Below are positions 51,839-60,168 of a stretch of 64,000 nucleotides of DNA, piece after piece (the stretch's first letter is position 1; every line of letters starts with the position of its first letter). The translations under genes and the position numbers were made by a program. The notes under the pieces are model-generated. The model saw only the letters and a list, made by a program, of their open reading frames with translations. It searched no databases and was not told the DNA's origin. This stretch comes from Actinoplanes campanulatus (lineage in GTDB: Bacteria; Actinomycetota; Actinomycetes; Mycobacteriales; Micromonosporaceae), in NCBI RefSeq assembly GCF_014647795.1, contig NZ_BMPW01000023.1:1-64000 (forward strand). Reading direction: 5' to 3'.

Positions 51839-52969
51839 TTGAAGCTCTCCCGGATAGTCCTCGCATCGGTTCTCGCGCTGACCGCCTGCGGCACCGCCGA
51901 CACCGCCACCACTCCGGCTCCGGGCGCGAGCGGCGCCCTGACCCCGATCAAGCTGCAGCTGCAGTGGTTCTACCAGGCCCAGTTCGCCGGCTACATCGCC
52001 GCCGTGGACCAGGGCTTCTACCAGGAGCAGGGCCTGGACGTGACGCTGCTGGAGGGCGGCGTCGACATCGTCCCGCAGACCGTCCTGGCACAGGGAAAGG
52101 CCGACTACGCGATCGCGTGGGTGCCGAAGGCGCTGGCCTCCCGCGAACAGGGCGCCGGCATCACCGACGTGGGGCAGATCTTCGCCCGCTCCGGGACCTA
52201 CCAGGTGGCCTGGAAGGACAGCGGCATCACCAAGGCCGCCGACCTCAAGGGGAAGAAGGTCGGCAACTGGGGCTTCGGCAACGAGTTCGAGCTGTTCGCC
52301 GGCATGACCAAGGCCGGGGTCGACCCCGGTAAGGACGTCACCCTGGTGCAGCAGCAGTTCGACATGCAGGCGCTGCTGAAGAAGGAGATCGACGCCGCCC
52401 AGGCGATGAGCTACAACGAGTACGCCCAGCTGCTGGAGGCGAAGAACCCGGCCACCGGCAAGCTCTACACGGCCGACGACTTCGCGATCATCGACTGGAA
52501 GACCGAGGGCTCCTCGATGCTCCAGGACGCGGTGTGGGCGAACACCGCGAAGCTGAACGATCCGGCGTACCAGCAGCAGACCGTCAAGTTCCTGACCGCC
52601 ACGATCAAGGGCTGGGCGTTCTGCCGGGACAACCCGGAGAAGTGCCGTGACCTGGTCGTCGCGAAGGGGTCCAAGCTCGGTAGGAGCCACCAGCTGTGGC
52701 AGATGAACGAGGTCAGCAAGCTGGTGTGGCCGGCCGCCGCGGGTGGGATCGGCACGGTCGACGAGACGGCCTGGAAGCAGACCGTGGAGATCTCGCAGAC
52801 CACGCGGAACCAGACCGGCGACACCGTGCTGACCAGGGCGCCGGAGGGCCTGGCCTACACGAACGACTACATCAGGCAGGCGATCGGGCAGGCCGAGGCC
52901 GCGGGCGTCGATGTCGACGGGTCCGGTTTCCAGCCGGCCACGGTCACCCTGACCGAGGGCGGCGCCTGA
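51839..52969 (+). CDS. NMT1/THI5-like substrate-binding lipoprotein
   Basis: 376 residues. Signal peptide with lipobox LALTAC (C17), then a periplasmic-binding fold of the NMT1/SsuA type: IKLQLQWFYQAQFAGYIAAV, GGVDIVPQTVLAQGKADYAI and KAADLKGKKVGNWG. Relatives bind pyrimidine-like heterocycles or riboflavin; with the catabolic genes, a pyrimidine base, dihydropyrimidine or hydantoin is the likely ligand. The start is TTG behind TAGGGGTACGCG, 9 bases after permease 2. Last gene of the operon; it converges with the next gene, one base between stops. Confidence 0.9.
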   Translation: MKLSRIVLASVLALTACGTADTATTPAPGASGALTPIKLQLQWFYQAQFAGYIAAVDQGFYQEQGLDVTLLEGGVDIVPQTVLAQGKADYAIAWVPKALASREQGAGITDVGQIFARSGTYQVAWKDSGITKAADLKGKKVGNWGFGNEFELFAGMTKAGVDPGKDVTLVQQQFDMQALLKKEIDAAQAMSYNEYAQLLEAKNPATGKLYTADDFAIIDWKTEGSSMLQDAVWANTAKLNDPAYQQQTVKFLTATIKGWAFCRDNPEKCRDLVVAKGSKLGRSHQLWQMNEVSKLVWPAAAGGIGTVDETAWKQTVEISQTTRNQTGDTVLTRAPEGLAYTNDYIRQAIGQAEAAGVDVDGSGFQPATVTLTEGGA

Positions 52970-52970
52970 G

Positions 52971-53753
52971 CTACTGGGACGACATGACGAGCCGGGCCGC
53001 GAGGGCGACCGTGGCCAGGTCGCCCGCGCGGAGCTTCTCGGCCGCGTGCGCCTCGCCGAGGGCCTCCAGCCGCTGCGCGGACGCGTCGATCAGGGCGTCC
53101 TCCCCGGCCAGGAGGCGGCGGGCGACCCGCACCTGAACCGGGTCCAGGTCGGCGTACGCGCACTTGTCCAGCGCCTCGACCGTCTCGTCGTCCAGTTGGC
53201 CGTCCATCGCCCGCTCGGTGATCACCTGGAGCAGCCAGCTCGGCCACCAGCTGTACTTCCCGACGATCTGGCCGGAACGGATCGCGGCGGCCGGTTCGAA
53301 CCCCGCGGCCAGCATCTTGACCGCGAGGTCGACGTCGAACCGTTCCATCCGCAGCGCACCCACGAAGGCCCGGAGGACCTTCTGCGTCGGCACGAACGCC
53401 TCGGCCGCGTACGCCGCCTCCCCGAGACGGCCCAGCAGCAGATGACAGGTCGCGCGCGCCTCGGCGACCATCGACGCATCGCCGGATCTGTCCTCGATCC
53501 GGTCGAGGGTGGCGGCCAGCCGCTCGGCGCTCTTGGCGGCGCGCTCGGCCAGCTCTCCGCTCTCCGGCTTGTTGAGGTACCGGACCATGACCTCGGTGGC
53601 GATCTCCGCTTCGCGCCGCAGCAGCTGCGAGGCGATATTCGGGTTGATCAGCTCGCCCAGAGCCTCGGTGAGGTGCGCTGCGTCGAACCGCTCGGAGGCC
53701 TCTGGGAACTGTTCCCACCATGACGCCGGGTGTCTCTGCTGGGGTTCTGTCAC
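52971..53753 (-). CDS. Hypothetical helical protein
   Basis: 260 residues, not recognised. No signal peptide or membrane segment. The composition (Ala/Glu/Leu/Arg) and regular helices suggest an all-alpha fold; a tryptophan-rich central segment (KYSWWPSWLLQVITERAMDG) stands out and could be an interaction site. The start is GTG (MTEPQQRHPASWW) with no ribosome binding site. It is convergent with the binding-protein gene and unlikely to belong to that operon. Confidence 0.65.
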   Translation of the reverse strand: MTEPQQRHPASWWEQFPEASERFDAAHLTEALGELINPNIASQLLRREAEIATEVMVRYLNKPESGELAERAAKSAERLAATLDRIEDRSGDASMVAEARATCHLLLGRLGEAAYAAEAFVPTQKVLRAFVGALRMERFDVDLAVKMLAAGFEPAAAIRSGQIVGKYSWWPSWLLQVITERAMDGQLDDETVEALDKCAYADLDPVQVRVARRLLAGEDALIDASAQRLEALGEAHAAEKLRAGDLATVALAARLVMSSQ

Positions 53754-53820
53754 GCACCAAGCGTGACCTAACGATTACGCTCCGGCAATGGATTCGACCA
53801 GGTGATATGCGTGGTCAGCT

Positions 53821-54690
53821 TCACCGCGCCTTCCGCTCAACCAGGGCGGCCGGGTTCAGCAGCCCCGCTTTCACGATCGTCCGGCTCAGCGGCCGGGTCA
53901 GCGACGCGAGCCGCAGGCACCCCTGCTCGCCGATCGCGCGGTAGGCCACCTCGGCCACCGCGTCGGTCCGTTCCTCGATGTGCGCCCGCAGGGCCACGCC
54001 GGCCCCGGTGAGCCCGTCGTCGCCGTACAGGCCGCTGCGCCGCAGGTCGTCCTCGGCCTCGGCCCACTGCTCACGGCTCCACCCCCGGGTGGCCCGCAGG
54101 AACCGGCCGTCGATCTCCCCGCTGGCCGCGTGCATCACGATCGCGTCGAGGCCGCTGACCCCGTTGGCCAGCAGCGCCGCCACGTGCCCGTCGCCCCGGA
54201 ACTCGCGGAGCAGCATCTGGGCGTGGAAGAGCACCAGGTGCGGCGCCTCGGGCCAGGGCAGCGCGGCGTGGACGGCGAACAGCGGGCGGCCGTGCGGCAG
54301 CCGGGTGGCCGCCTCCGCCGCCGTACGGGCCAGCGCGGCCGCCTCGGCCATCTCCGGGCCGGCCAGCACGTCCGCGCCCAGCCCGCGGGTCAGGGCGGCG
54401 TCGGCGGCCTCCAACCGGGCCTGGAGCAGCTGCTCGGGGCTCGCCTTGGCCCAGGCGGCGGGCAGCGCGCGAGCGACGCGGGCCGGGTTGAAGTTGTAGA
54501 AGGTGGCGGCCACGATCTCCGGGCCCACCACCCCGAACGCGGCCCCGCGGGAGGCGAAGTAGCCGTCCATCGGGGAGAGGCCCAGCTTCGCGAACCGTTC
54601 GAAGGTCTCGGGCACGAAGTAGACCAGCGAATGCAGCGGCTCGGTGACCCGCCAGGCGAGTCGGTACGGGCTCTCGGTCACGGTTCCCAC
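53821..54690 (-). CDS. SCO6745-family protein
   Basis: 289 residues. The stretch LAWRVTEPLHSLVYFVPETF, GYFASRGAAFGVVGPEIVAATFYNF and SREQWAEAEDDLRRSGLYG match the actinobacterial SCO6745 family, whose last part is thought to be a winged-helix-like domain. The biochemical role is unknown. I place the start at the GTG of position 54690, which follows GAGGAG by 5 bases; the GTG at 54681, overlapping the upstream stop as GTGA, is the alternative. It is translationally linked to the gene at 54678-55202. Confidence 0.8.
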   Translation of the reverse strand: MGTVTESPYRLAWRVTEPLHSLVYFVPETFERFAKLGLSPMDGYFASRGAAFGVVGPEIVAATFYNFNPARVARALPAAWAKASPEQLLQARLEAADAALTRGLGADVLAGPEMAEAAALARTAAEAATRLPHGRPLFAVHAALPWPEAPHLVLFHAQMLLREFRGDGHVAALLANGVSGLDAIVMHAASGEIDGRFLRATRGWSREQWAEAEDDLRRSGLYGDDGLTGAGVALRAHIEERTDAVAEVAYRAIGEQGCLRLASLTRPLSRTIVKAGLLNPAALVERKAR

Positions 54691-55202
54691 GGCAACTCCT
54701 CGGCGTGGACGGTGTCTCCGGAGCCGACCGCCCCGGAGTGGCGCGGCGCCGGCCGCGCCGCCACCGTATGCCATCGCCCGGATCGACGGGATGCCTCCCG
54801 GACCACGAGGTGCACCGGCAGCGGCGGTGGCGGGAACGGGCCGGCGCCCCAGCGCACCCAGATCGCCAGCCGGCCGGCCGCCGCCTCGGCGAGCAGTTTG
54901 TCGACGGTGCGCTGCCGGTCCAGCCGGTCCACCTCGATCGCCACCGGCGGGCCGTCCGGGCGCGCGCAGGCCACGTCCAGCACCGAGGTGCCCCGCAGCG
55001 GCGCGGGCAGCGGGAAGACGCTCGGCGCCCGCCGGTAGACACGCCAGCCCTGGGCGGCGGCCCACTCGGCGACCGCGTCCACGATCCGGGCGGTCGCCTC
55101 GGCCTCCGGCAGGTCGGCGAAGGTCACCCGCTCCAGCCAGCCGGCGAGCGAACGGGCGGTCGACGTGCCCTCGTCGGACGTGCCCTCGTCAGAAATGCTC
55201 AC
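54678..55202 (-). CDS. Putative PD-(D/E)xK-like nuclease-fold protein
   Basis: 174 residues. The core reads SVLDVACARPDGPPVAIEVD then a helix with KLLAEAAAGRLAIWVRWG. A strand-turn-strand carrying D then E-x-D, followed by an amphipathic helix and another strand, is the layout of the PD-(D/E)xK restriction-endonuclease-like fold, but the usual lysine is replaced by D, so activity is uncertain. Start GTG with a TATCGT box 5 bases upstream and no ribosome binding site, suggesting a leaderless message. The stop overlaps the SCO6745-family start. I am not sure of the family. Confidence 0.55.
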   Translation of the reverse strand: MSISDEGTSDEGTSTARSLAGWLERVTFADLPEAEATARIVDAVAEWAAAQGWRVYRRAPSVFPLPAPLRGTSVLDVACARPDGPPVAIEVDRLDRQRTVDKLLAEAAAGRLAIWVRWGAGPFPPPPLPVHLVVREASRRSGRWHTVAARPAPRHSGAVGSGDTVHAEELPWEP

Positions 55203-55221
55203 GCCGTACGATATCGGGGGT

Positions 55222-57498
55222 TTACGCGGCGATCTTGACCCGCCGGGCGGCGAGAAGCGCGGTGAGCTGCTCGGCCGGCATCGGCCGGCCCAGATGGTAG
55301 CCCTGGCCGACGGTGTAGCCGAGCCGGAGCAGCCGGTCGGCCTGCTCCTGGTTCTCGATGCCCTCGGCCACCGTGTCCAGGCCGAGCGCGCCGGCGAGCT
55401 GGGCCACGGCGCGGGCCACCGCCTGCCGGGCGTCGGCGGCCGGGGTGCCGGGCTCGTCGAGCTCGACGCCGTCGACGAACGACTTGTCCAGCTTGACGAT
55501 CGCCGCCGGGAAGGCGCGCAGCAGGCTCAGGGACGACTCGCCGGTGCCGAAGTCGTCGAGCGCCAGGCGCACCCCGGAGTCGTGCAGCTCGTGCAGCACC
55601 CGCAGGACGTGCTGGCCGCGCAGCACCGCCGACTCGGTCAGTTCCAGGACGAGACGGTCGGCGGGCAGCCCGTGGTCGGCGAGCGCGGCCGCCACGTCGG
55701 TGACGAAGCCGGGGTCGTGCAGCTGGCGCACCGACACGTTGGGCGCCACCTTGTCGAGCGCGCCCGGACCGAACTCGGACAGCCACGCGGCGCCCTGCCG
55801 GCACGCCTCCCGCAGCACCCAGCGGCCCAGCGGCACGATCAGCCCGGTACGTTCGGCGGCCGGGATGAACTCGGCCGGCGACACCACGCCCCGCGCCGGG
55901 TGCTCCCACCGGACCAGCGCCTCCACCCCGACGATCCGGCCGTCGCCGAGGCTCACGATCGGCTGGTAGTGCAGCCGGAACTCACCGGCGTCCAGGGCCC
56001 GGCGCAGGTCGCCGGCGAGCTGGGCGTGCGCCTGGACGGGCCGTTCCATGCCGTCGGCGTACCGGATCCAGTTGGCCCGGCCGCGCTGCTTGGCCGCGTA
56101 CAGGGCGGCGTCGGCCTGGCGCAGCAGACCACCGGCGGCGGCGCCGCGCGACCCGGTGGCCAGGCCCGCGCTGAACTGGACCAGCAGCCGCTGGTCGCTG
56201 ATCGGCACGGCGGTCGCCGCGGCGACCCGCTCGGCCACCGCCCCGCCGTCGGCCGGACCCGGCAGCAGCACCGCGAACTCGTCGCCGGCCAGCCGGGCCA
56301 CCACCGACCCCGGCCCGGCCGCGTCGCTCAGCACCGCCGCGAACGCGACCAGCAGCCCGTCGCCGGCGTCCTGGCCGAGCGAGTCGTTGACCGAGTTGAA
56401 CTCGTCCAGATCGGCGAGGAGCACGGTGGCCGGCCCGGCGGCCAGCGTCTCCTCCAGCCGCTGCCGGAACAGGGCCCGGTTCGCCAGCCCGGTCAGCGGG
56501 TCGTGGGACGCCTGGTGCCGCAGCCGCGCCTCGGACTCCTGCCGTTCTCCCAGCAGCCGGGTGTTCTCCCGGAACGTCACGTACTGGCGGACCGCGACCA
56601 GGGCGGTGACCAGCGCCGCCGCGGACACCACGAAGGCGCCCTCCCAGACGCCCGGCGCCCAGTGCGAGCGGCGGATCAGCACATCGGCGACCGGCACGTC
56701 GACCGCCGCGATCGCCAGGTAGGGCAGCCACACGTTGGCCGGGCGGCCCGGACCGGCGACGGCGGTCAGCTGGCGGCGGGCGCCGACGGCGATCAGCAGG
56801 CCGCAGACCGGCATGACCATCGCATGGGCGGGCAGGATGGCCTGGTAGCCGCCGAGCGCCGCGAGCAGCGCCACGGCGGCCGCGCTCAGCCCGCTCGAGG
56901 CGACCAGGCGCATGGCGGACCGGTCCACCGGGCCGCCCGCGATGTACGACACCTTGGTGATCGACACGGCCGCGAACATGCAGGCCGTCACCAGCACCGC
57001 CAGCGCCGACAGGGTCCACGGCTGGGGCGCCCGGTACATCGGGGCGATCCCGAAGTGCCACAGCACGGTGGCGCAGCCGAGCAGGGCGACGGTCCGGTCC
57101 AGCCACTGTTTGCCGCGCTGGTAGCCGGTGGTCACGCCGACCGGGACCTGGCCCACGCCCCACATCGCCACCAGGACGCCGGAGCAGATCAGCACGGCGC
57201 CGGCGACCGGCATCGCGGGCAGTTCCGGGGCGGCCCGGAAGGCGTACACGGCCTGGAGGATGAAGCCGGCCGTGAAGAGGTGGCAGCAGAGTTCCAGGAG
57301 CCGCCAGAAGCGGCGCCCTGCGGGGGCCATCGGCACGGTTCGCAGCAGGGAGCGTACGGACAGCCCGCCGAACGCCATCGACACCGGCATGAACAGGTAG
57401 CCGATCACGGGGGTGCCGCGGCCCGCCATCCCCCACGTCAGATACCACAGGACGCCGAGCAGGCAGGTGAGCCCGGCGGCGGTCACGTGACGCCTCAT
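55222..57498 (-). CDS. Membrane GGDEF-EAL c-di-GMP enzyme
   Basis: 758 residues. About the first 310 form eight to ten membrane helices of the kind often seen in actinobacterial c-di-GMP proteins. The GGDEF domain follows with the altered motif AGDEF (404-408) and no RxxD I-site. The EAL domain (about 500-750) keeps EAL at 526-528 and the other catalytic residues: ELTES, DDFGTGESS, KLDKSFV and AEGIEN. It is therefore probably a phosphodiesterase. ATG overlaps the upstream TGA (ATGA at 57495-57498), pairing it with the cyclase gene. Confidence 0.92.
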   Translation of the reverse strand: MRRHVTAAGLTCLLGVLWYLTWGMAGRGTPVIGYLFMPVSMAFGGLSVRSLLRTVPMAPAGRRFWRLLELCCHLFTAGFILQAVYAFRAAPELPAMPVAGAVLICSGVLVAMWGVGQVPVGVTTGYQRGKQWLDRTVALLGCATVLWHFGIAPMYRAPQPWTLSALAVLVTACMFAAVSITKVSYIAGGPVDRSAMRLVASSGLSAAAVALLAALGGYQAILPAHAMVMPVCGLLIAVGARRQLTAVAGPGRPANVWLPYLAIAAVDVPVADVLIRRSHWAPGVWEGAFVVSAAALVTALVAVRQYVTFRENTRLLGERQESEARLRHQASHDPLTGLANRALFRQRLEETLAAGPATVLLADLDEFNSVNDSLGQDAGDGLLVAFAAVLSDAAGPGSVVARLAGDEFAVLLPGPADGGAVAERVAAATAVPISDQRLLVQFSAGLATGSRGAAAGGLLRQADAALYAAKQRGRANWIRYADGMERPVQAHAQLAGDLRRALDAGEFRLHYQPIVSLGDGRIVGVEALVRWEHPARGVVSPAEFIPAAERTGLIVPLGRWVLREACRQGAAWLSEFGPGALDKVAPNVSVRQLHDPGFVTDVAAALADHGLPADRLVLELTESAVLRGQHVLRVLHELHDSGVRLALDDFGTGESSLSLLRAFPAAIVKLDKSFVDGVELDEPGTPAADARQAVARAVAQLAGALGLDTVAEGIENQEQADRLLRLGYTVGQGYHLGRPMPAEQLTALLAARRVKIAA

Positions 57499-59321
57499 GA
57501 CGCGTACGTCCGGGTGCGCTGCTTCTCCTCGTACATCCGCAGGTCCGCGGCGTTCAGCAGATGATCCGGGTCGGCGGACGGCCCGACGGCGACGCCGATG
57601 CTGACGCCCACCCGCAGCGGCCGCCCGGCGATCTCGGCCGGCCGCTCCAGCACCGTCCGCAGTCCGGCGGCGATCCGCTCGGCGCTCTCCACCCCGGTGG
57701 CCAGCACCGCGAACTCGTCGCCGCCCAGCCGGGCCGGCACGTCGTCCGGGCCGGAGCACTCGCGCAGACGGTCCGCCACGTGCCGCAGCACCGCGTCACC
57801 GGCGGCGTGCCCGTACGTGTCGTTGATCTGTTTGAAGCCGTCCAGGTCGATCAGCAGCACCGCCGCGTCGCCGGACCGTCCGGTCACGGCCGCGGTGAAC
57901 TGGCGCCGGTTCGCCAGGCCGGTCAGCTCGTCGTGGCCGGCCTGGTAGCGCAGCCGCTCGTGCAGCTCCCGGGACTCGGTCACATCCCGCGCGTTGCACA
58001 CCACGCCCCCGATGCCGGGCTCGAGGGTACGGTTCATCGCGACCACCTCCAGCCAGCGCCATGAGCCGTCGGCGTGCCGGTACCGCCCCTGGTAGGTCAA
58101 CTCGGCTCCCGGCGTCGAGTACAGCGTGGTCAGGTCGGCGGCCAGGGACGCACGGTCGTCGTGATGCAGGATGTCCAGCGAGTTGCGGCCCAGCGCCACC
58201 GACGCCGGCACCCCGAGCACCCGCTCGACCGCCGGGCTCACGTAGGTGAAGCCGGCGTCCGGCGCCGCGATCGAGATGACCTCGGAGGAGTGCAGCAGCA
58301 GGGCGTTCAGCCGCTCCTCACGGTTACGGATCCCGACCAGCAGGGCGTTGTTCTCGGCCAGCGCGAGAAACTGCCGGCCGATCACCAGGGCGACGTTCAC
58401 CAGCAACCCGGCCAGCGCGCCCCAGGCGCTCAGCCCGAGACCCGCGGTGATCAGCACGATCACCAGGGCGGCGGCGCAGAGGACCGTCCCGGTGTACGGC
58501 AGCACGCTGTACCGGCCGCGCAGGGCCCGGTCCAGCCAGCGCCGCCCGTCCAGGCCGTCGGCGCCGCGCAGCAACTGGATCCGCGGCCCGGCCAGAACCA
58601 TCAGCATCGGCGCGACGGTCAGCGCCATCTGGGTGCCGGAGTCCCCCGCATTGCCGCTGGGCGCCAGGATGCCGCCCACCGCCTGCACCACGGTGGCCGC
58701 CACGATCGGCGCCGCGGCCGACCCGGTCAGCGGCGTCTCCCCGGTCAGGCCGGAGCGCACCGTGAGGAAGGCCGCGCAGAGCACCAGCCCACAGCCGAAG
58801 ATCGCGACGACGTACGCCTCGATCCCGGCCTCGGGCCGGCCCGGACGCGTCATCAGGCACCAGGCCACCGACACCGAGGCGGTGTTGACGATCGCGGTGT
58901 CCAGCAGCATCCGGATCCGCCGGCCGCGCGAACGCCCACGGGTCCGGCGGTACAGCAGCACCACCGCGCAGACCACGACGACGCCGGCCATGGCCGCCAC
59001 CGACTGCACCGGGTGGAACACCAGGTGGTCGATGCCGGGGTCGGACACGGTGCTCCAGAGCTGCACCAGGTCACCGGCGAGGAAGATCAGCGCGGCGACG
59101 GAGAAGGCACGCCAGAACCGGTCCGCGTACGGCGGCAGGTCCAGCGTGCGGCGCACCCGGCGGGCCGACCAGAACAGCAGCAGGTCAAGCACCAGGGCGA
59201 TCAGCCAGCCGACGATCAACGTGGGCCGGGGCTCGCCGGGGCCCAGGGCGAGCCCTCCCACCACCAGCACGCCGCCCACGGTCAGAGCGATCAGCACGGG
59301 GTCGCGCCGCAACAATGCCAT
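57495..59321 (-). CDS. Membrane PAS-GGDEF diguanylate cyclase
   Basis: 608 residues. About 310 residues with nine or ten membrane helices are followed by a PAS/PAC domain (about 335-450, FTYVSPAVERVLGVPASV, YRHADGSWRWLEVVAMN) and a GGDEF domain with the intact motif at 533-537. No RxxD I-site precedes it, so feedback inhibition is not expected. It makes c-di-GMP; the gene downstream likely degrades it. ATG behind GGGAG. The two together form a coupled synthesis and breakdown pair. Confidence 0.92.
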   Translation of the reverse strand: MALLRRDPVLIALTVGGVLVVGGLALGPGEPRPTLIVGWLIALVLDLLLFWSARRVRRTLDLPPYADRFWRAFSVAALIFLAGDLVQLWSTVSDPGIDHLVFHPVQSVAAMAGVVVVCAVVLLYRRTRGRSRGRRIRMLLDTAIVNTASVSVAWCLMTRPGRPEAGIEAYVVAIFGCGLVLCAAFLTVRSGLTGETPLTGSAAAPIVAATVVQAVGGILAPSGNAGDSGTQMALTVAPMLMVLAGPRIQLLRGADGLDGRRWLDRALRGRYSVLPYTGTVLCAAALVIVLITAGLGLSAWGALAGLLVNVALVIGRQFLALAENNALLVGIRNREERLNALLLHSSEVISIAAPDAGFTYVSPAVERVLGVPASVALGRNSLDILHHDDRASLAADLTTLYSTPGAELTYQGRYRHADGSWRWLEVVAMNRTLEPGIGGVVCNARDVTESRELHERLRYQAGHDELTGLANRRQFTAAVTGRSGDAAVLLIDLDGFKQINDTYGHAAGDAVLRHVADRLRECSGPDDVPARLGGDEFAVLATGVESAERIAAGLRTVLERPAEIAGRPLRVGVSIGVAVGPSADPDHLLNAADLRMYEEKQRTRTYAS

Positions 59322-59386
59322 CTCCCGTCGGTGCTCCGGTCCGTACCGGTTGCCATCGGCCGCCCCGGTACGGGCATTAGCAGAAG

Positions 59387-59441
59387 CCGGTGACCGGTAC
59401 GCCCCGGCTTGTCATGGCGGGTGGGGCGTACCGGTCACCGG
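59387..59441. terminator. 19-bp hairpin after secreted-protein gene
   Basis: Perfect inverted repeat, 59387-59405 with 59423-59441, loop of 17 bases. It ends 5 bases before the stop of the minus-strand gene at 59446, so it is that gene's terminator; it also lies in front of the cyclase operon. Confidence 0.8.
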
Positions 59442-59445
59442 GGTC

Positions 59446-60015
59446 TCACTGCTCGGGGGTCTCGGAAGCCTCGGGCTCCTCGGGCGCCGACTCGGTCGGC
59501 TCGACCGTCGGCGACGTGGTCGGCTCGACCGTCGGGGACGTGGTCGGCGTGGCCGACGGCGACGACGGGGCCGGGGTCGGCTTCGCCTTCTTGCCGGTCG
59601 CCTGGATCTTGCTGACCGTGTAGGCCGTGCCGGCCCGGGTGCCGGTGACCGACACCTTCTGCCCGGCGCCCAGCCCGGCCACCGTGATCTTCTTGCCGTT
59701 CAGGATGATCCGGGCACCCGCCGGGACGGTCATCGTCACGGTCTTGCGACGGACGTCCTTGGTGCCGCTCCTCGCGGCCACCGTGATCGTGCCGGCCGAC
59801 GCGTCGACCGCGGTGATAGTGCCGGAGGCCTGGAAGGCTACCTTCCTCGGCGCCTTGGTGGGCTTGGCCTTCGTGGGCTTCACCGCGGCCGGCTTCTTGG
59901 CAGCCGACGCGGTGGCCGACGAGCCCTGGGCGTACGCGACCCCACCGATACCGGCGGCGGGGAGGGTGACGGCCGCGACCATGGCGACGGCGGCGGCAGT
60001 ACGGCGCATGCGCAT
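59446..60015 (-). CDS. Secreted DUF5666-like protein
   Basis: 189 residues. Signal peptide (about 1-29, ending GGVAYAQG), a Lys/Pro/Ala-rich stretch (KPTKAKPTKAPRK), a beta-barrel-like domain of about 85 residues (ASGTITAVDASAGTITVAAR, LNGKKITVAGLGAGQKVSV) and an acidic Pro/Ser/Thr/Glu tail with SPTVEPTTSPTVEPT repeats. The middle resembles DUF5666/OB-like exported domains. Function unknown. ATG behind GAGGAG. It is divergent from the kinase at 60169. Confidence 0.8.
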   Translation of the reverse strand: MRMRRTAAAVAMVAAVTLPAAGIGGVAYAQGSSATASAAKKPAAVKPTKAKPTKAPRKVAFQASGTITAVDASAGTITVAARSGTKDVRRKTVTMTVPAGARIILNGKKITVAGLGAGQKVSVTGTRAGTAYTVSKIQATGKKAKPTPAPSSPSATPTTSPTVEPTTSPTVEPTESAPEEPEASETPEQ

Positions 60016-60133
60016 CTGATGAAACTCCTCAGCTCGGGGGAGTCACCACTGTGGGCAGCACCGGGTTCAGGTCGGTTGGTCTACCGGTTGCCGCACGGTT
60101 GCATCCGTTGGGCCCACGGCACACCGGCACGGG

Positions 60134-60162
60134 TTGACATGCCCGACCCACTGGGCGAATGT
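60134..60162 (+). promoter_or_regulatory. Promoter of leaderless kinase gene
   Basis: -35 TTGACA (60134-60139), 17-bp spacer, -10 GAATGT (60157-60162), then 6 bases to the ATG at 60169. The -35 is a perfect consensus and overlaps an earlier in-frame ATG (60139), which argues against that codon being the start. Confidence 0.65.
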
Positions 60163-60168
60163 CCTGGG

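Noticed and set aside
60139-60168. ATG at 60139 as kinase start
   Set aside because: It overlaps a perfect TTGACA -35 element whose -10 lies directly before the ATG at 60169.
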